Positions 1 to 8,397 of a DNA stretch of 12,381 bases are shown here, piece after piece. The DNA is from Proteobacteria bacterium UBA4656 (GTDB lineage Bacteria > Pseudomonadota > Gammaproteobacteria > Xanthomonadales > Ahniellaceae). The notes under the pieces are model-generated. The model was not told where the DNA came from. It saw only the letters and a list, made by a program, of their open reading frames with translations, and ran no database searches. Numbering within the stretch: position 1 is the stretch's first letter; every line of letters begins with the position of its first letter. The stretch is from NCBI GenBank assembly GCA_002405525.1, contig DHLY01000085.1, forward strand, positions 4,635 to 17,015. The letters are read 5' to 3'. The position numbers and the translations under genes are program-made.

Positions 1-1
1 A

Positions 2-18
2 GGAACCGTCTCTGTTCC
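2..18 (-). terminator. possible hairpin after the small secreted-protein gene
   Basis: A 5-bp inverted repeat (GGAAC / GTTCC with a 7-nt loop) lies 6 bases beyond the stop codon of the leftward gene. It could be the start of a transcription terminator, but any T-run would fall outside the window. The stem is short, so this is weak evidence. Confidence 0.2.
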
Positions 19-24
19 GGCCGC

Positions 25-501
25 TCAGTTGCCGCCGCAGCTGCCCAGCGCGGGATCGCACACGCCGGTGCGCAGGCGGGCGGTGCGCGCCGCCTCGCGG
101 TCGCGCTGCATCTGCGCCACGGTGCGGCATTCCAACTGGTGCCGGTGCGAGCCGAGACGCTTGCGCTGCGAGCAGACCAGTCGCTCGTCCTCGGCCTTGT
201 TGACCAGGGCGACGACGCGCTCCTGCGCGTTGAACAGACGGATCTTGGCAGCATCGTCGAGGTCGGACATCGACGCCTTGCCGTCCAGCGTGCGGCGGAT
301 CTCCGCCTGGGCGTCGGCCAACTGTCTGCGCTCGGCCCGCGACAGCGCCTCGAAGTCGCGGCCGGCGGCGCGCTGCGCCACCTCGTCGTGCCAGGCGAGG
401 AACTGCGGCACCGTGGCGTTGTTCACGGTCGGCGCGTCGCCGGCGACGGCATGCAGGGAGAGGCTCAGTAGCAGGGCTGCGAGCATTGGACGCAGGGTCA
501 T
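25..501 (-). CDS. small secreted hypothetical protein with conserved cysteines
   Basis: This encodes a 158-residue protein. The start at 501 is preferred because GAGGA lies about six bases upstream and because it puts a clean Sec signal peptide at the N-terminus (hydrophobic residues 6-19, likely cleavage after AVAG). The upstream extension to 588 is Arg/Gly-rich and unlike a leader. The mature part is mostly charged and helical. Its C-terminal third has two cysteines about 16 residues apart around an RKRLGSHRHQ stretch, followed by CRTVAQMQRDREAAR; I recall similar Cys-spaced patterns in small secreted proteins of Xanthomonas/Lysobacter relatives. The last residues (CDPALGSCGGN) add two more cysteines. 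No enzymatic motif is visible and no function can be assigned. The gene lies 97 bp downstream of the acyl-CoA dehydrogenase on the same strand but has its own ribosome site, so it may or may not be co-transcribed. Confidence 0.8.
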   Translation of the reverse strand: MTLRPMLAALLLSLSLHAVAGDAPTVNNATVPQFLAWHDEVAQRAAGRDFEALSRAERRQLADAQAEIRRTLDGKASMSDLDDAAKIRLFNAQERVVALVNKAEDERLVCSQRKRLGSHRHQLECRTVAQMQRDREAARTARLRTGVCDPALGSCGGN

Positions 502-529
502 GGGGATCCTCGGCTGGGTTAGGTCGCCG

Positions 530-545
530 TATGGGCGAGCCCATA
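530..545. repeat. perfect inverted repeat TATGGGC-GA-GCCCATA
   Basis: A 7-bp perfect inverted repeat with a 2-nt centre lies between the acyl-CoA dehydrogenase stop and the next leftward gene. As RNA it would fold with a CUCG tetraloop on the leftward transcript. It could be an operator for the downstream gene or an intercistronic stem-loop. There is no T-run, so it is not a typical Rho-independent terminator. Confidence 0.45.
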
Positions 546-563
546 GCCTACCGGATCGGCGGA

Positions 564-577
564 TGCCGCCGGCGGCA
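564..577. repeat. 14-bp GC palindrome TGCCGCCGGCGGCA
   Basis: A perfect 14-bp palindrome lies 22 bases past the acyl-CoA dehydrogenase stop. It may form a short hairpin helping to end or stabilise that transcript. Palindromes of G and C are fairly common in DNA this GC-rich, so significance is uncertain. Confidence 0.3.
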
Positions 578-598
578 CCCCGCCGCACTCGCGCGCGA

Positions 599-2383
<1,785 letters not shown>

Positions 2384-2406
2384 GGGGGTTCTCCAGGAAT
2401 CCGGAT

Positions 2407-2916
2407 TCAGCGGAACTCGCCCGCGCGGCCCGGCACCGGATTCAGGCGGCTGTCGAAGGTGAAGTTCCAGGTGTCGGCCGGATCCGTGGTGCCGATCTTG
2501 CCTTCGAGGCGGTAGGCGACGGCGGCGCCCGCGGCGGTCGCGGCATCGAGCCGCGCGCGGGCCGCAGGATCGAGCCCGGCCTCGGCGGGCACCACGTCGG
2601 AACTCAGGCCCGGGATCTCGATCCCCGCGTCCAGCACCAGCCGGCCCGCCGGCCGGCCGTCGATCGCGAGGTCGGCTTCGATGCGCCCGAAGCGGGTCGG
2701 CACGGTGCTGAAGTTCTGCAGGCGGAGGGTGAGCCTGACCGGGCCGGCCGAGCCGGCGGAGACGCCCTCGATCGAGGCGCTGGGCGGGTTGATGCGCTTG
2801 ATCAGGCCGGCCTGGGTGCGTCCGCCGCCGGCGCCGCAGGCGGCCAGCGTCGCCAGCATGGCCGCCACGACGAGGGCGCGGACCATGGCGGGCGTTGCGT
2901 GCTGGTCAATCGGCAT
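2407..2916 (-). CDS. LEA14-like (WHy-type) lipoprotein
   Basis: This encodes about 169 residues with a lipoprotein signal: hydrophobic residues 12-26 ending in the lipobox LAAC, with Cys27 as the lipidation site. The mature protein starts CGAGGG and should be anchored in the outer membrane or periplasm. Residues of about 42-150 look like a LEA14/WHy beta-sandwich. INPPSASIEGV is followed by PVRLTLRLQNFSTVPTRFGR (a typical 'normal functions of non-core folding' strand), then DGRPAGRLVLDAGIEIPGLSSDVV. Such domains are linked to desiccation or stress binding roles, but the bacterial lipoproteins have no defined activity. I chose the start at 2916 because GAGG sits nine bases upstream; the ATG at 2922 would have only three bases of spacing, and the one at 2886 has no ribosome site. 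It is probably co-transcribed with the acyl-CoA dehydrogenase 23 bp downstream. Confidence 0.8.
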   Translation of the reverse strand: MPIDQHATPAMVRALVVAAMLATLAACGAGGGRTQAGLIKRINPPSASIEGVSAGSAGPVRLTLRLQNFSTVPTRFGRIEADLAIDGRPAGRLVLDAGIEIPGLSSDVVPAEAGLDPAARARLDAATAAGAAVAYRLEGKIGTTDPADTWNFTFDSRLNPVPGRAGEFR

Positions 2917-3220
2917 CGACATGTTCCTCGGGAACCGGTGGCGCTGAGCATACGCCACCGAATGGGTGCGTGGCAGGCGGGTTGGTGGCAACAGGTTTCA
3001 CAGTCCCGGAAAACGGCCTCCGAACGGCCGAAACTGCCACAAGTTCATTGATCATGTATCGAAAATCGCTGATTGCTGTCCACGCTGCGCCAGCCGGGGA
3101 TGGTTTTTCGAGTATCGGCTCGAAGCGGAACGCGCTAAGGTCTTCCGCGCCGAGTGCGGGCCAGCCCTGCTGGGTGTCCCCGCTCCGGCGTGGTCGTGCG
3201 TCCCGGGATAGGCCGTACGG

Positions 3221-3237
3221 GTGGTCGAACCGACCAC
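3221..3237. promoter_or_regulatory. inverted repeat GTGGTCG-AAC-CGACCAC, possible operator or stem-loop
   Basis: A perfect 7-bp inverted repeat with a 3-nt centre lies 200 bp upstream of the hydrolase start. Its left arm, GGTGGTCGA, recurs at 3408-3416 (in GGTGGTCGACC) just before the hydrolase ribosome site. The shared arm suggests two sites for one DNA-binding protein, but this is inference. No T-run follows, so it is not a typical terminator. Confidence 0.35.
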
Positions 3238-3275
3238 GAAACGCGCGGAACCCCACCGGCCCTGCAGGCGCCGGC

Positions 3276-3290
3276 AGGAACGGGGTTCCT
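3276..3290. repeat. inverted repeat AGGAAC-GGG-GTTCCT
   Basis: A perfect 6-bp inverted repeat with a 3-nt centre lies in the leader region of the hydrolase gene. It could form a small hairpin in the 5' untranslated RNA. Role unknown. Confidence 0.3.
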
Positions 3291-3436
3291 TCCTGGTGGA
3301 CCGCACGCCCGACGCGGGTCCACGTCCATACCCCTGGCAGCGGCCCCCGCCAGCCGCGGTTCAGCCCCCGTCCCGCATGGTGCGTCGCGGCAGGGGCCGG
3401 CCGGTCGGTGGTCGACCCGGGCAGGAGGACAATCGA

Positions 3437-3994
3437 ATGAAACTTGGATGGATCCTGTGGCTGGCGTCGATCATGGGCGGAACCGTCCAGGACCAGACCT
3501 GCCTTGCCACCACCGTCTACCTCGAAGCCCGCGACCAGCCCATCGAAGGCCAGTACGCGGTCGCCGAGGTCGCCCTGCGGCGTCGCGAGACCGGCCGCTG
3601 GGGCGGCAGCGTGTGCGAGGTGGTGAAGAGCAGTCGCCAGTTCGCGCCCACCCTGCTGCCCACCGACTACCCGGTACGCAACATCCGCGCCTGGCAGCGC
3701 GCCTGGAAGGTGGCGGGCAATTCACTGCACAACTGGCGCCTCCCGCCCGAGCACCGCCGGCTCTACGTGCCGGGCGCCGACCATTTCTTCGCCCACCACG
3801 TGGTGCGGCCTGGCTGGCTCGACTACGGCGTCCCGGTTGCGGTCATCGGCGACCACTCGTTCTACCGCGTGGACGGCGTGAAGCGGCCGGCGGTCGCACC
3901 CGCAGCCGCTGTGCAGCCGGCATCGCTGGATCGCGAAAGGCAGACGATCGAGGCCGCACGCGCGGTGCCGCTGGCGATGCACGCGTCGCGTTGA
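3437..3994 (+). CDS. SleB-type (Hydrolase_2) cell-wall hydrolase
   Basis: This 185-residue protein belongs to the cell wall hydrolase family of SleB/CwlJ, glycosylase-type enzymes that cut peptidoglycan; non-spore-forming proteobacteria also have them. The family signature is clear. TVYLEARDQPIEGQYAVAEV (residues 26-45) corresponds to the 'EARGEp-eGq-AVA-V--NR' motif, with Glu30 the likely catalytic acid. CEVVKSSRQFAPT follows, then the histidine-containing GADHFFAHHVVRPGWLDYGVPVAVIGDHSFYR segment near the end of the domain. Residues 4-14 are hydrophobic and may be an uncleaved or short signal. The last 40 residues are a low-complexity Ala-rich tail. The start is fixed by a perfect AGGAGG at 3423-3428 with eight-base spacing. 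A longer in-frame reading from 3221 is Pro/Arg-rich and has no ribosome site. The gene converges with the AlkB fusion downstream. Confidence 0.9.
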   Translation: MKLGWILWLASIMGGTVQDQTCLATTVYLEARDQPIEGQYAVAEVALRRRETGRWGGSVCEVVKSSRQFAPTLLPTDYPVRNIRAWQRAWKVAGNSLHNWRLPPEHRRLYVPGADHFFAHHVVRPGWLDYGVPVAVIGDHSFYRVDGVKRPAVAPAAAVQPASLDRERQTIEAARAVPLAMHASR

Positions 3995-4081
3995 CGCACG
4001 GCGGGTACGCGACTCGCGGCCGGCTGCGCGACCGAGCGAACCGACTTCCATGCAGCCGCCGCCCCGGCCGCCAACGCCGTC

Positions 4082-6316
4082 TCAGGCGGCAAGCGGGTGC
4101 CGGCGGCCGGTTCCCGGCGGGGTCGCCGTGGTTGCCTGCGCCACCAGCAGCCGCTCGGCAGGCGATGCGAAGCGCGCATCCCAGTCGGCCAGGCGCGGGG
4201 CCATCACGCGCCGCCACAGCGGCGGCACCAGCGTCAGGCCGATCGTGCCGAGGTAGCCGGTCGGCATCTGCGGCGCATCGGGGAAGGCCTGCAGCCGATG
4301 GAACGGCGCTTCGCCCTGCGCATGGTGGTGCGAGTGCCGGGTCAGGTTGAACATGGCCCAGGAGCTGATCCGGCGGTTGGTGTTCCAGGAGTGGCGAGGC
4401 GCCACCGGCGAGCCCGGTTCGCGGAAGATCCCGTAGTGTTCCATGTAGTTGACGATTTCCAGCAGTGCCTTGCCCCACAGCGCGCAGGCGACGAAAAAGC
4501 CGGCGCCCGCCGCACCGCCGATCGCGAACGCCGAACCGAGCAGGACCACTTCCAGCGCCCGCCCGCGCAGCACCGCGTTGCGCCATGACCACAGCGGGTG
4601 GCCGCGGACGCGGAGCCGGCGCGCCTCGATGCGCCACGCGCTCGCATTGCCGTGCACGGTCGAGTGCCAGACGTGCGCGTACACGTTGCGCCCGCGCGGC
4701 GCGCTGGCCGGGTCGGCGGGCGTGGCGACGTGGCGGTGGTGGCCGTGGACATGCTCGATCGCGAACGCGGTGTCGAGGGAAAACGCCAGCAACCAGCGGC
4801 CGACCGCCATCGAAGCGCGGTCCCAGGTGCGGTGCACGAGTTCGTGCGCGGACACCGTGCCCACCATCCCGATCATCAGTCCGGTGAGAATCCACGCCGC
4901 GACATGGGTTCCCGCGCCCGCGGCATCGCGCGCGGCCAGCACGTCGATGCCGCTGATCGACTGCACCGCCGCGCCGAAGCCGAGCGGGTCGCCGGGGGCC
5001 ACGCTCCACACCGCCGCGAACACGATGCAGGCCAGCAGCGGCAGCGCGGACCACAACTGCGCGGTGAACCAATCCGGTCGCGCATAGCGCGGCGTGCGCA
5101 GGTCGTCCCCGAGCACGATGTCGCCGAGCACGTAGAAGCCGACGATGGCGAACAACCCGGCCACGGTCCAGCCGCCGCCGGCCACCAGCGACCACAGCGC
5201 CATCAGGCCGATCGCGTGGAACAGCGAGAACTTGGCGTAATCGCGCCAGCCCGCCACCGCCGCGCCGTCGCTCGCGGTCGCGGCGGGCTGCGATGCGGGA
5301 TCGGCCGGCGCCTCGGTGAAGCGGTCCGCATGCACGCGCGACGCCGGGACGCCAGCCGCGCGCAGCAGCGCGCCGGCGTCGTCCACCATTGCCGGCGGCC
5401 CGCACAACCACGCCGCGGCGTCGCGCGGCAGCAGCGCGGGGAGATGGTCGGTCACCCGGCCCCGCAGGCCGCGCCAGGCGTCGTCGTCGCCGGCTCGCGA
5501 GAGGACCGGCTCCACGCGCAGCCCGCCGGGCCAGCGCGCGGCGAGTCCCGCCAGTTCGTCGAGCGCGAACAGGTCCGCGCGCGTGCGCGCGCCGAACAAC
5601 AGCGTGGCGGGCCGCGCGATGCCACGATCGAGCGCCTCCCGCAGCAGCGCCAGGATCGGCGCCAGCCCACTGCCGGTGGCCACGAACAGCCATGCCGCCG
5701 CGCCCTCGTGCAGAACGAAATCTCCATACGGGCCCTCCACCTGCACTGCGCGGCCGCGCAGGTCCTCGTCGTGCAGTCGCGCGGACAGGGCGCCACCCTC
5801 GTGGCGACGCACGATGAACGACACCTGCGCGTCGGCGCGCGGCGGTGCGGCAAAGGAATAGGGGCGCGCGGTCGCGGGCCGGTCGCCGAGGCGCAGCAGG
5901 GCGTGCTGGCCCGCCGCATAGGGCAGGCCGTGGTCGAGCTGCACCGTCACCCGCACGATGCCCGGCGCGAGCCTCTCCTGCGCCACGATGGTGCCGCCCG
6001 CCCGGCGTGCGGCCTGTGCCGGTGCGTCGACCCGCGCGATCCGCACCTCGCCGCGAGGCACGGCCTGGCAGGCCAGCACCACGCCACCCGCGATCTCCGG
6101 GTCGGAGAGCAGATAGGCGCTCTCGGTGCGCTCGCTCACCGAACCCTCCAGCACCCGGCAGCGGCAGGTACCGCAGCCGCCGACGCGGCAACTGAAGGGC
6201 AGGGACAGGCCGGCGCGCTGGGCGGCGGCGAGCAGGGTCTCTCCCGGTGCCGCGGGGAACACGCGGTCGTCGAGGTGGATGGTCGCGGCACGGACGGGTG
6301 CGGGACGCAGGGCCAT
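4082..6316 (-). CDS. ferredoxin-reductase-AlkB fusion: single-chain alkane/aryl-methyl hydroxylase
   Basis: This 744-residue protein joins a complete electron chain to a membrane hydroxylase. Residues 10-95 are a plant-type [2Fe-2S] ferredoxin with ligands Cys43, Cys48, Cys51 and Cys83. Residues 105-335 are a ferredoxin-NADP reductase-type module with RPYS (151-154) and GPYGDF for FAD, ATGSGLAPI (213-221) for NAD(P)H and CGPPAMV (305-311). A Pro/Ala-rich linker (336-356) leads to an AlkB-type integral-membrane di-iron domain. Its boxes are HELVHR (491-496), EHVHGHHRHVATPADPAS (521-538), NYMEHYG (623-629) and FNLTRHSHHHA (656-666), followed by the AlkB-typical APQMPTGY. Several hydrophobic segments lie between them. 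The ferredoxin-reductase order is that of XylA, and the hydroxylase resembles AlkB more than XylM. The expected reaction is NAD(P)H-driven terminal hydroxylation of an alkane-like chain; the substrate cannot be read from sequence. The ATG at 6316 is preferred; a GTG at 6355 would add 13 residues, and neither has a clear ribosome site. The frame is intact. Confidence 0.93.
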   Translation of the reverse strand: MALRPAPVRAATIHLDDRVFPAAPGETLLAAAQRAGLSLPFSCRVGGCGTCRCRVLEGSVSERTESAYLLSDPEIAGGVVLACQAVPRGEVRIARVDAPAQAARRAGGTIVAQERLAPGIVRVTVQLDHGLPYAAGQHALLRLGDRPATARPYSFAAPPRADAQVSFIVRRHEGGALSARLHDEDLRGRAVQVEGPYGDFVLHEGAAAWLFVATGSGLAPILALLREALDRGIARPATLLFGARTRADLFALDELAGLAARWPGGLRVEPVLSRAGDDDAWRGLRGRVTDHLPALLPRDAAAWLCGPPAMVDDAGALLRAAGVPASRVHADRFTEAPADPASQPAATASDGAAVAGWRDYAKFSLFHAIGLMALWSLVAGGGWTVAGLFAIVGFYVLGDIVLGDDLRTPRYARPDWFTAQLWSALPLLACIVFAAVWSVAPGDPLGFGAAVQSISGIDVLAARDAAGAGTHVAAWILTGLMIGMVGTVSAHELVHRTWDRASMAVGRWLLAFSLDTAFAIEHVHGHHRHVATPADPASAPRGRNVYAHVWHSTVHGNASAWRIEARRLRVRGHPLWSWRNAVLRGRALEVVLLGSAFAIGGAAGAGFFVACALWGKALLEIVNYMEHYGIFREPGSPVAPRHSWNTNRRISSWAMFNLTRHSHHHAQGEAPFHRLQAFPDAPQMPTGYLGTIGLTLVPPLWRRVMAPRLADWDARFASPAERLLVAQATTATPPGTGRRHPLAA

Positions 6317-6417
6317 GGCGGACAAGCCGAAATCTGACCCGACGATGGTACGCACGATGAGGTGCCACCGGACCGACTTCGATTGACATCATGGGGTCAT
6401 TTCTTGACAGTCCGTGC
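6317..6417. promoter_or_regulatory. divergent promoter region with TTGACA direct repeat spaced 21 bp
   Basis: About 100 bp separate the start codons of the AlkB fusion and the AraC-type regulator. TTGACA occurs at 6383-6388 and again at 6404-6409, exactly 21 bp apart (two helical turns). This is the usual geometry of AraC-family half-sites on one face of DNA. TGAC/GTCA also forms a small inverted repeat at 6384-6399, and GGGTCA recurs inverted at 6335-6340. I see no convincing -10 element in the expected places. An AraC-type operator is an inference from spacing and context. Confidence 0.45.
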
Positions 6418-7455
6418 ATGGCTCAAGCACCGGCCGCCGCCCCCGAACTCGACCTGCCGGCGCTCTACCTGCGCCTGTTCGCCGAGCGCGTCGAGGCGGC
6501 GGGCCACGATCCCGCGGCGTGGTTGGCCGGGGCAGGGCTCTCCGCCGCGCAACTGGCCGAACCCGCGCTGCACGTGTCGCTGCCGGCGCTGCGCCGGCTG
6601 CTGGCGAGCGCGCTGGCCCTCGCCGGCGAGCCCGCGCTGGGCTTGCTGGTCGGGCGCCGGCTGCTGGTCGGTGCCCACGGCGCGCTGGGTTTCGCGGCGG
6701 TCAATGCCGGGTCGCTGCGCCAGGTGGTCGACGTCCTGGAGCGATTCATCGGCACGCGCTTCCCGCCGGTGGCGCTGTCGCATGTCGAGCGCGGCGGTCG
6801 TTTCGTGCTGCGGATCGACGAACTGCTGCCGCTGGCCGAGGCGCGCCGACCGGTGCTGGAGGCGCTGCTGCTGGCGCTGCGCAACGCGCTGGATGCAGTG
6901 AGCCTCGGCGCAGCCGGGGTGGTGCGGGCGACCTTCCCCTTCCCCGCGCCGCCCTACGCGCCGCTGGTGCGCGAGCTGTTCGCCTGCGAGGTGCGCTGGG
7001 GCGCGGCGAGCGCCGGTCTGGAGCTGGCCGCGCAGGCCGTGCATGCCCCGCTGCGCACCGCCGACCCCGCAGCGTTCGATGCCGCAGTGCGCCTGTGCGA
7101 GCGTGAACTCGCCGCCCTGCGCGGGGCCGACACGCAGGCCGGGCGACTGCGCCGCGCGCTGCTGCAGCACGGCCCCGCCACCACCGGACTCACCCTCGCC
7201 GCGCGCCTGCTGCACACCACACCGCGCACGCTGCACCGCCGGCTGGTCGCCGAAGGCACCTCGTTCCGCGCGCTGCAGGATGACGTGCGTCACCGTCTGG
7301 CGCTGGAACACCTCGAGGAAGGCCGGCTGGCGCTCAAGCAGATCGCGCACCTGCTCGGCTACGACGACCTCGCCAACTTCCGCCGCGCGTTCCGGCGCTG
7401 GGAGGGCGTGGCGCCGGGGGAATGGCGGCGCGGGGCCGCGGCGCCCCTTCGCTGA
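6418..7455 (+). CDS. AraC-family transcriptional regulator (arabinose-binding-like N domain)
   Basis: This encodes 345 residues. The N-terminal 200 or so residues have the pattern of the AraC_binding_2/OruR-type ligand domain (PVSLPALRRLLASAL-like start, GALGFAAVNAGSLRQVVDVLERF near 85-110). The C-terminal 100 residues are a double helix-turn-helix AraC module. The first HTH is GLTLAARLLHTTPRTLHRRL and the second LALKQIAHLLGYDDLANFRRAF, ending with the family's RRW-G-P-EWR signature. Regulators of this subfamily often sit beside oxygenases or lipid-degrading enzymes and respond to hydrophobic compounds. The divergent arrangement with the AlkB fusion makes that gene the obvious target, probably together with autoregulation. 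The start is uncertain: ATG at 6418 begins just before the conserved domain, ATG at 6391 would add nine residues and overlap the proposed operator, and neither has a ribosome site, so a leaderless message is possible. Confidence 0.9.
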   Translation: MAQAPAAAPELDLPALYLRLFAERVEAAGHDPAAWLAGAGLSAAQLAEPALHVSLPALRRLLASALALAGEPALGLLVGRRLLVGAHGALGFAAVNAGSLRQVVDVLERFIGTRFPPVALSHVERGGRFVLRIDELLPLAEARRPVLEALLLALRNALDAVSLGAAGVVRATFPFPAPPYAPLVRELFACEVRWGAASAGLELAAQAVHAPLRTADPAAFDAAVRLCERELAALRGADTQAGRLRRALLQHGPATTGLTLAARLLHTTPRTLHRRLVAEGTSFRALQDDVRHRLALEHLEEGRLALKQIAHLLGYDDLANFRRAFRRWEGVAPGEWRRGAAAPLR

Positions 7456-7479
7456 GGCAACGCGGCACCGGGATGCGGA

Positions 7480-8103
7480 TCAGTCCGCGGCGAGCTGCCC
7501 CAGCCGGATCGCCTGCTCGCGCACCAGGTCGATGCGGCGGCCGGTGCTGACGAGGCCCCAGACGGTGCCTTCCCGCTGGTGGACGGTCGTGATCGCCGCG
7601 AACTGCGCGTCGCGCCAGGTGATCCAGGCGCGCTGCGCGGCTTTCACCGGCACCTGCCGGTCGGCGTCCAGCAGGCCGAGCAGTCGCCGGTAATTGAGGT
7701 TCAACTGGCGGTCCCAGCGTTCGAGGGTCTCGCCCAGGCAGCCCCCCATGCCCATCGTGCTGTCGTTCTGCTGCTGGCAGGCCGCGTCGGCGACCGCGAT
7801 CGGATGGCGCTCGCCGAGGTCGTCGACCACCGGCACGGCGAAGCTGCCCTGCGGATCGACCAGCAGCGTGCCGCGGTCGCGGTCGAAGCCGAGCGTGAGC
7901 GCCTTGCCTTCCGGCCAGTCGCCGGTCTTCTCCCAATCGCCTTCGGCGTAGATCACGGTCAGCACCGTGCCGTCGGCGAGGCGCACGAGGTTCGGATCGC
8001 TGGTCTGCTGGAACCGCACCGCGGTCGCGCCCTCGAGCGCGGGCGCGGCGGTGGCGACGACAGGCGACAGGACGAGCAGGGCGAGGGGCAACAGGACGCG
8101 CAC
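7480..8103 (-). CDS. secreted LprI-family (DUF1311) protein
   Basis: This 207-residue protein has a signal peptide (MRVLLPLALLVLSPVVATAA, cleavage near residue 20). Residues 21-100 form a beta-rich segment I do not recognise. From about 109 onwards it matches the LprI/DUF1311 domain: Cys109 and Cys122 are placed to form a disulfide, followed by CLGETLERWDRQLNLNYRRL, AQRAWITWRDAQFA and GTVWGLVSTGRRIDLVREQA. LprI of Mycobacterium is described as a lysozyme inhibitor, but most proteobacterial relatives are uncharacterised, so inhibition here is only a suggestion. The start codon is GTG, supported by GGAG seven bases upstream. The gene is convergent with the AraC regulator, 24 bp apart, with no obvious terminator between them. 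Confidence 0.85.
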   Translation of the reverse strand: MRVLLPLALLVLSPVVATAAPALEGATAVRFQQTSDPNLVRLADGTVLTVIYAEGDWEKTGDWPEGKALTLGFDRDRGTLLVDPQGSFAVPVVDDLGERHPIAVADAACQQQNDSTMGMGGCLGETLERWDRQLNLNYRRLLGLLDADRQVPVKAAQRAWITWRDAQFAAITTVHQREGTVWGLVSTGRRIDLVREQAIRLGQLAAD

Positions 8104-8397
8104 GATGGGGCTCCGGCGGAGAGGGCAGCGCGCGATTCTGCCAGCGGGCGTGCGACGGCGGGACAGGGATTGGCTGCAACCCTTGTTCTGGGGACCCCAC
8201 CGCGGCGTGTGGCGGGATCACTGGCGTAGGGGCGGCGGACGATCAACCACCCCGTTGGCGACGCAATCTTCGGGCGCGCTGCATGAGCACTCGCAGCGCC
8301 GCCAGCCGGCGGGCCGGTGGTGCCCGGTGCGCGCCACGCCTGTTGGTGATGCCGGACGCCCCGTGGCACCCTTCGACGTCGCACGGAGGCTATCGCC
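8104..8397. other. non-coding region upstream of the hsd block
   Basis: No gene is apparent. It holds the start signals of the LprI-family gene on the left and of hsdM on the right, since both genes point away from it. The hsdM ribosome site GGAGG is at 8385-8389. I could not find a consensus sigma-70 promoter, a tRNA or repeats that would mark an island boundary. This is the junction between ordinary chromosomal genes and the restriction-modification block. Confidence 0.5.

Larger units (their letters stand above)
2917..3436. other. 520-bp non-coding region between divergent genes
   Basis: I see no credible gene here. The open frames in the region are Arg/Pro/Gly-rich, lack ribosome sites and contradict each other across frames. 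The part at about 3040-3085 is noticeably AT-richer than its surroundings and is the likeliest place for a promoter, although no consensus -35/-10 pair stands out. Several short inverted repeats are present: TTCGAG/CTCGAA at 3107-3124, and those at 3221-3237 and 3276-3290 listed separately. GGTGGTCGA occurs twice, at 3220-3228 and 3408-3416. The region must hold the start signals for the leftward lipoprotein operon and the rightward hydrolase. Confidence 0.6.

Noticed and set aside
502..588. 29-residue extension of the small secreted protein
   Set aside because: It would bury the signal peptide, and GAGGA correctly spaced before 501 supports the shorter form.
3107..3124. TTCGAG/CTCGAA hairpin as a transcription terminator
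   Set aside because: The T-run precedes the stem on the plus strand and is an A-run after it on the minus strand, the wrong side in both cases.
3221..3436. N-terminal extension of the wall hydrolase by 72 residues
   Set aside because: Pro/Arg-rich, no ribosome site, and a perfect AGGAGG eight bases before the ATG at 3437 decides the start.
4598..6337. 579-residue rightward frame antisense to the AlkB fusion
   Set aside because: His/Arg/Gln-rich shadow without motifs or a ribosome site.
3843..6419. 858-residue leftward open frame overlapping the AlkB fusion in another frame
   Set aside because: Its translation is highly Arg-rich low complexity. The correct frame carries every expected motif of ferredoxin, reductase and AlkB.
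6404..6432. TTGACA at 6404-6409 as a -35 box for the regulator gene
   Set aside because: The matching -10 position falls inside the coding region and has no suitable sequence; an operator half-site fits better.
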